A stretch of DNA of 64,000 nt, from positions 746,180-810,179 of the forward strand of contig JAQGDQ010000005.1 in NCBI GenBank assembly GCA_030141605.1, written 5' to 3'. Of the stretch, positions 63,601-64,000 are shown in pieces; position 1 is the stretch's first letter; each line of letters opens with the position of its first letter. The notes below the pieces were generated by a model that saw only the letters and a list, made by a program, of their open reading frames with translations, ran no database searches and had not been told where the DNA came from. The translations under genes were made by a program, and so were the position numbers. This DNA is from Tubiluchus corallicola. Taxonomy: Eukaryota; Priapulida; Priapulimorpha; Priapulimorphida; Tubiluchidae.

Positions 63601-63833
63601 TTACAAAGAATGCAGTGATGCTTGTACAATGCAGTCATTCAAACTCACCAGTAGGGCCAGCACTTAGCGGTCTACTGGGAATCTCGGGAGTGTTCCTACC
63701 ATCCGGTCGTGCAGGTACGTTAGGTACGGGCCTGCCAGGTGGTGCTGGCGGTGCTCGATTAGATTTACGACCCCCTAAACCAGGCGAAACAGGTCGATTA
63801 CGGTTGAGTCCTGGAGATGGAGGACCATTAATT
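60648..63833 (-). CDS. Proline-rich C-terminus, probably dynamin (3' partial gene)
   Basis: Three minus-strand exons, 63833-63649, 61872-61800 and 60696-60648, join in phase with GT-AG borders and end at a TAA. They encode about 101 residues rich in Pro and Arg: NRNRPVSPGLGGRKSNRAPP, PGRPVPNVPARPDGR, EIPSRPLSAGP, then PPNLPPPLIPSRPIPNIPPR and IPDRPR. Several PxxPxR and RPxxP motifs are SH3 ligands. The repeated IPSRP/VPARP/APP composition is like the C-terminal proline-rich domain of dynamins, the GTPases that cut endocytic necks; that domain recruits SH3 partners such as amphiphysin and TOCA proteins. The GTPase, middle, PH and GED parts would lie beyond 64000, so the identity is unproven. 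Other proline-rich adaptors remain possible. The intron before the first visible exon runs off the window. Confidence 0.6.
62226..62351. mobile_element. Decayed pogo/Tc1-like MITE relic
   Basis: The right end on the minus strand begins CAGTCAAATTCCGGTAATAC and is followed by TA on the + strand. The left part has AACGAATTTCGTAATAACC, a rough inverted match. The CAGTCAAA start recalls the element at 10516-10685. The left terminus is not preserved. Confidence 0.35.
62674..62717. repeat. (CA)n/(CACG)n microsatellite
   Basis: CA units flank a run of about seven CGCA units in an intron of the proline-rich gene. Confidence 0.85.
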
Positions 63834-64000
63834 CTACAACAAAATTATGCAATTTAAAAGCATAAATATTTCCAAAATAAACTAATATTTACCAAAAATA
63901 TAGATGGTTACAAAAATATTTATTGTTTTCTTTTAAAGGCCATAAGTGTAGGCAAATGTGGAATACGAAATAGCATGTGTACCGTAAACCACACTATCAA

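Noticed and set aside
1-64000. CRISPR arrays, rRNA, intact tRNA, bacterial operons or phage genes
   Set aside because: None seen; the exon-intron structure and gene content are animal nuclear.

Overview
The window is AT-rich animal nuclear DNA. Genes are split by introns of about 100 bp to 6 kb with ordinary GT-AG sites, and the space between them is full of microsatellites and decayed transposons. Protein content (V-ATPase subunit G, EBP2, a CIP4/TOCA F-BAR protein, AMPK gamma, a dynamin-like proline-rich tail) is metazoan. A lineage-expanded family known to me from cnidarian, sponge and fish genomes, together with old hAT and CR1/L2-like elements, suggests an early-branching invertebrate such as a sponge or cnidarian. 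That placement is inference and the species cannot be read from the sequence.

Layout, left to right. 1-3538: intergenic, with dispersed repeats and the 3' end of a dead non-LTR retrotransposon. 3539-8547 (+): complete three-exon V-ATPase G subunit (119 aa), with a repeat-rich first intron. 8548-11642: 3' flanks of two convergent genes, with a small pogo/Tigger-like MITE. 11643-16250 (-): complete three-exon EBP2/EBNA1BP2 (281 aa), whose long intron carries a 1.8 kb hAT-like element. 16951-17959: two head-to-head fragments of one uncharacterised family. 17960-20756: intergenic, with an 856 bp hAT MITE. 20757-41289 (+): CIP4/FNBP1/TOCA (F-BAR, HR1, SH3) rebuilt from 14 coding exons plus a candidate 12-nt microexon (566 or 570 aa), with further repeats and a hAT MITE in its introns. 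41290-45672: intergenic, with a cryptic trinucleotide tract and a roughly 340 bp polypyrimidine tract. 45673-47016 (+): intact AMPK gamma in one uninterrupted reading frame (447 aa). 47017-58628: gene-poor, with only tentative ORFs. 58629-58880 (-): two tentative coding exons. 60648-63833 (-): last three exons of a proline-rich protein, probably dynamin, whose main body lies beyond the right edge.

Functionally these are housekeeping or cell-biology genes with no operon logic: proton pumping, 60S ribosome assembly, membrane bending with actin nucleation, energy sensing, and membrane scission. CIP4/TOCA proteins bind dynamin through their SH3 domain, so finding both families within 20 kb is notable but may be chance. 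I found no clear undescribed system. The best second-look items are the SH3 microexon, the single-exon AMPK gamma, the inverted family fragments, and the set of hAT insertions still carrying recognisable 8-bp target duplications.
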